The position numbers and the translations under genes are program-made. The notes beneath the pieces were generated by a model, which was not told the DNA's origin, made no database searches, and saw nothing but the letters and a program-made list of their open reading frames with translations. Source: Mucilaginibacter celer (GTDB lineage: Bacteria > Bacteroidota > Bacteroidia > Sphingobacteriales > Sphingobacteriaceae). Taken from it: a stretch of 64,000 nt of DNA. Location: the NCBI RefSeq assembly GCF_003576455.2, contig NZ_CP032869.1:6076001-6140000 (forward strand). Direction: 5' to 3'. Shown in pieces: positions 62,895 to 64,000 of this stretch (positions are counted from its first letter, which is position 1; each line of letters begins with the position of its first letter).

Positions 62895-64000
62895 TCATTC
62901 ACCTAATAAAGCTTTTAGGCTTTCAAGGGTGTCGGCTTCTTCCTTGGGTTTATCATGCCGCCAGCGCAAGATCCGCGGGAAACGCAGCGCTATGCCCGAT
63001 TTATGCCGGCTTGACTTATTGATACCCTCAAAGCCTATTTCAAAAACCAGCTCGGGCTTTACGGTACGTACGGGACCGAATTTTTCGATGGTATTGCGTT
63101 TGATAAAATAATCAACCTTATTGATCTCGGCATCGGTAAGGCCCGAGTAGGCTTTGGCAAAGGGAACCAGCTTATCGCCGTCCCAAACGGCAAAGGTATA
63201 ATCGGTATACAGGTCGGCCCGGCGGCCGTGACCTTTTTGGGCATAGATCATCACGGCATCAACAGATAGCGGGTCGATCTTCCATTTCCACCAGTCGCCC
63301 CGGCGGCGGCCCACCTGGTAGGCAGCGCTTTTCCGTTTCAGCATAATGCCTTCGGCAATCATAGCGCGCGATTGTTCGCGAATTTTCCCCAACTCCTCCC
63401 AGCTATCAAATTTAATTAATGCCGAAATCCGGAAAACTTCGGAATAAGCCGTTACCGACTGCAGACGCTCCAGCACCTCACGACGTTCTGATTGTGTTTT
63501 ATAGCGGATATCCTCGCCCGCGTATTCCAGGCAATCATAAGCAATAACAGCTACCGGGCTTTCTTCCAGTATTTTTTTGCTGAGGTTTTTCCTGCCGATG
63601 CGGGTTTGCAGCACATTGAAGGGCATGGGTAAACCATGTTGAAAACTGAGGATCTCGCCATCTATCACGGTACCATCGGGCAGGGCGTTTAAAAATGGAT
63701 GCAATTCGGGGAATTTTTCGGTGGCGAGGTCTTCGCCGCGGCTCCAGATAAAAATTTCGCCGCCGCGCTTTATCATTTGCGCGCGGATGCCGTCCCATTT
63801 CCACTCGGCTTGCCAATCGGCGGCGTCACCTAAAGCTATCCCTACTTCGGCGGGTGTTTTTTGTTTTTCGGATGTTTCCTGTATGGGATAGGCCAAAAAG
63901 AAGGGGTAGGGGCGGGAAATATTGGCCGCCTCGTCCTGCTCTTCCATCAGTTGCGTAAACTGGTAAGTTTCGGGTAGCCAGCTGCCCATAATACGGTGCG
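62895..64000 (-). CDS. ATP-dependent DNA ligase, N-terminus outside the window
   Basis: The frame runs off the right edge; at least 367 residues are present. The codons before the Met at 63989 still fit the family (HRIMGSW), so this Met is internal. The catalytic Lys lies in EWKWDGIRAQ (KxDG, motif I). Further motifs are IDGEILSF (motif III-like), EGIMLKRKSAAYQVGRR (motif IV-like) and WWKWKIDPLSVDAVMI (motif V). The OB-fold follows to the end, with KFGPVRTVKPELVFEIGFEG. It is a stand-alone ATP-dependent ligase of the kind linked to DNA repair with nearby helicase and phosphoesterase genes, which would lie beyond the edge. Confidence 0.9.
   Translation of the reverse strand, partial: HRIMGSWLPETYQFTQLMEEQDEAANISRPYPFFLAYPIQETSEKQKTPAEVGIALGDAADWQAEWKWDGIRAQMIKRGGEIFIWSRGEDLATEKFPELHPFLNALPDGTVIDGEILSFQHGLPMPFNVLQTRIGRKNLSKKILEESPVAVIAYDCLEYAGEDIRYKTQSERREVLERLQSVTAYSEVFRISALIKFDSWEELGKIREQSRAMIAEGIMLKRKSAAYQVGRRRGDWWKWKIDPLSVDAVMIYAQKGHGRRADLYTDYTFAVWDGDKLVPFAKAYSGLTDAEINKVDYFIKRNTIEKFGPVRTVKPELVFEIGFEGINKSSRHKSGIALRFPRILRWRHDKPKEEADTLESLKALLGE

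Overview
The window is chromosomal DNA from a Bacteroidota bacterium, most likely family Sphingobacteriaceae and probably Mucilaginibacter or a close relative. The evidence is the 16S/23S rRNA sequence character, SusC/SusD-type outer-membrane genes, many Cys-anchored lipoproteins, and promoters of the Bacteroidota type (TTG, about 19-20 nt, TAnnTTTG). The genus is inferred from remembered 16S features and was not tested by a search.

Layout. 1-3,890: two VOC-fold proteins, a polytopic membrane protein, trmD, then an ECF sigma factor with two small membrane proteins. 4,044-4,391: rplS with a short hairpin leader. 4,882-9,895 (minus): a TonB-type outer-membrane beta-barrel protein, then a PadR regulator, a PspC-domain membrane protein and a small ORF. 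10,079-15,784: a SusC-SusD-DUF1735 lipoprotein operon. 15,937-18,796: a secreted protein with a carboxypeptidase-regulatory-like domain and two tandem paralogous lipoproteins. 19,047-22,412: an LD-carboxypeptidase, metG and tRNA-Arg(CCT). 22,864-23,751: an AT-rich orphan gene for a membrane-anchored Rossmann-like protein. 23,947-29,910: two histidine kinases with receiver domains, a BLUF photoreceptor and a RibD/DHFR-like reductase.

30,242-36,440 is a complete rRNA operon: three tandem promoters, 16S, tRNA-Ile(GAT), tRNA-Ala(TGC), 23S, 5S and a terminator. It includes complementary flanks that would form the pre-23S processing stem. After it lies a gene-free stretch with a striking TGGAACAC repeat array (36,658-36,870). 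37,171-44,058 holds a TonB-dependent receptor, a highly codon-biased beta-helix-like lipoprotein, another lipoprotein and a convergent S41 protease.

44,314-62,250 is an 18-kb Wzx/Wzy-type exopolysaccharide or capsule locus on the plus strand. It encodes Wza-like and Wzc-like export proteins, a Vi-antigen-like UDP-GlcNAcA/GalNAcA sugar pathway, a flippase, a polymerase, two glycosyltransferases, two hexapeptide acyltransferases, a beta-helix lipoprotein, a WbpL-like initiating transferase, a WbpM-like 4,6-dehydratase and two unrecognised terminal genes. Many genes overlap by 4-26 nt, so most of the locus is probably one transcription unit. The right edge holds a MaoC-like hydratase and a truncated ATP-dependent DNA ligase on the minus strand.

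The intergenic DNA is unusually structured. It has long palindromic REP-like elements and repeated 'phrase-like' simple sequence built from a few recurring words. It also has several dyads at promoter-proximal positions. No CRISPR array, complete insertion sequence, integrase or prophage was seen. The best candidates for something undescribed are the TGGAACAC array after the rRNA operon, the orphan protein beside tRNA-Arg, and the duplicated leader motif in the sigma-factor operon.
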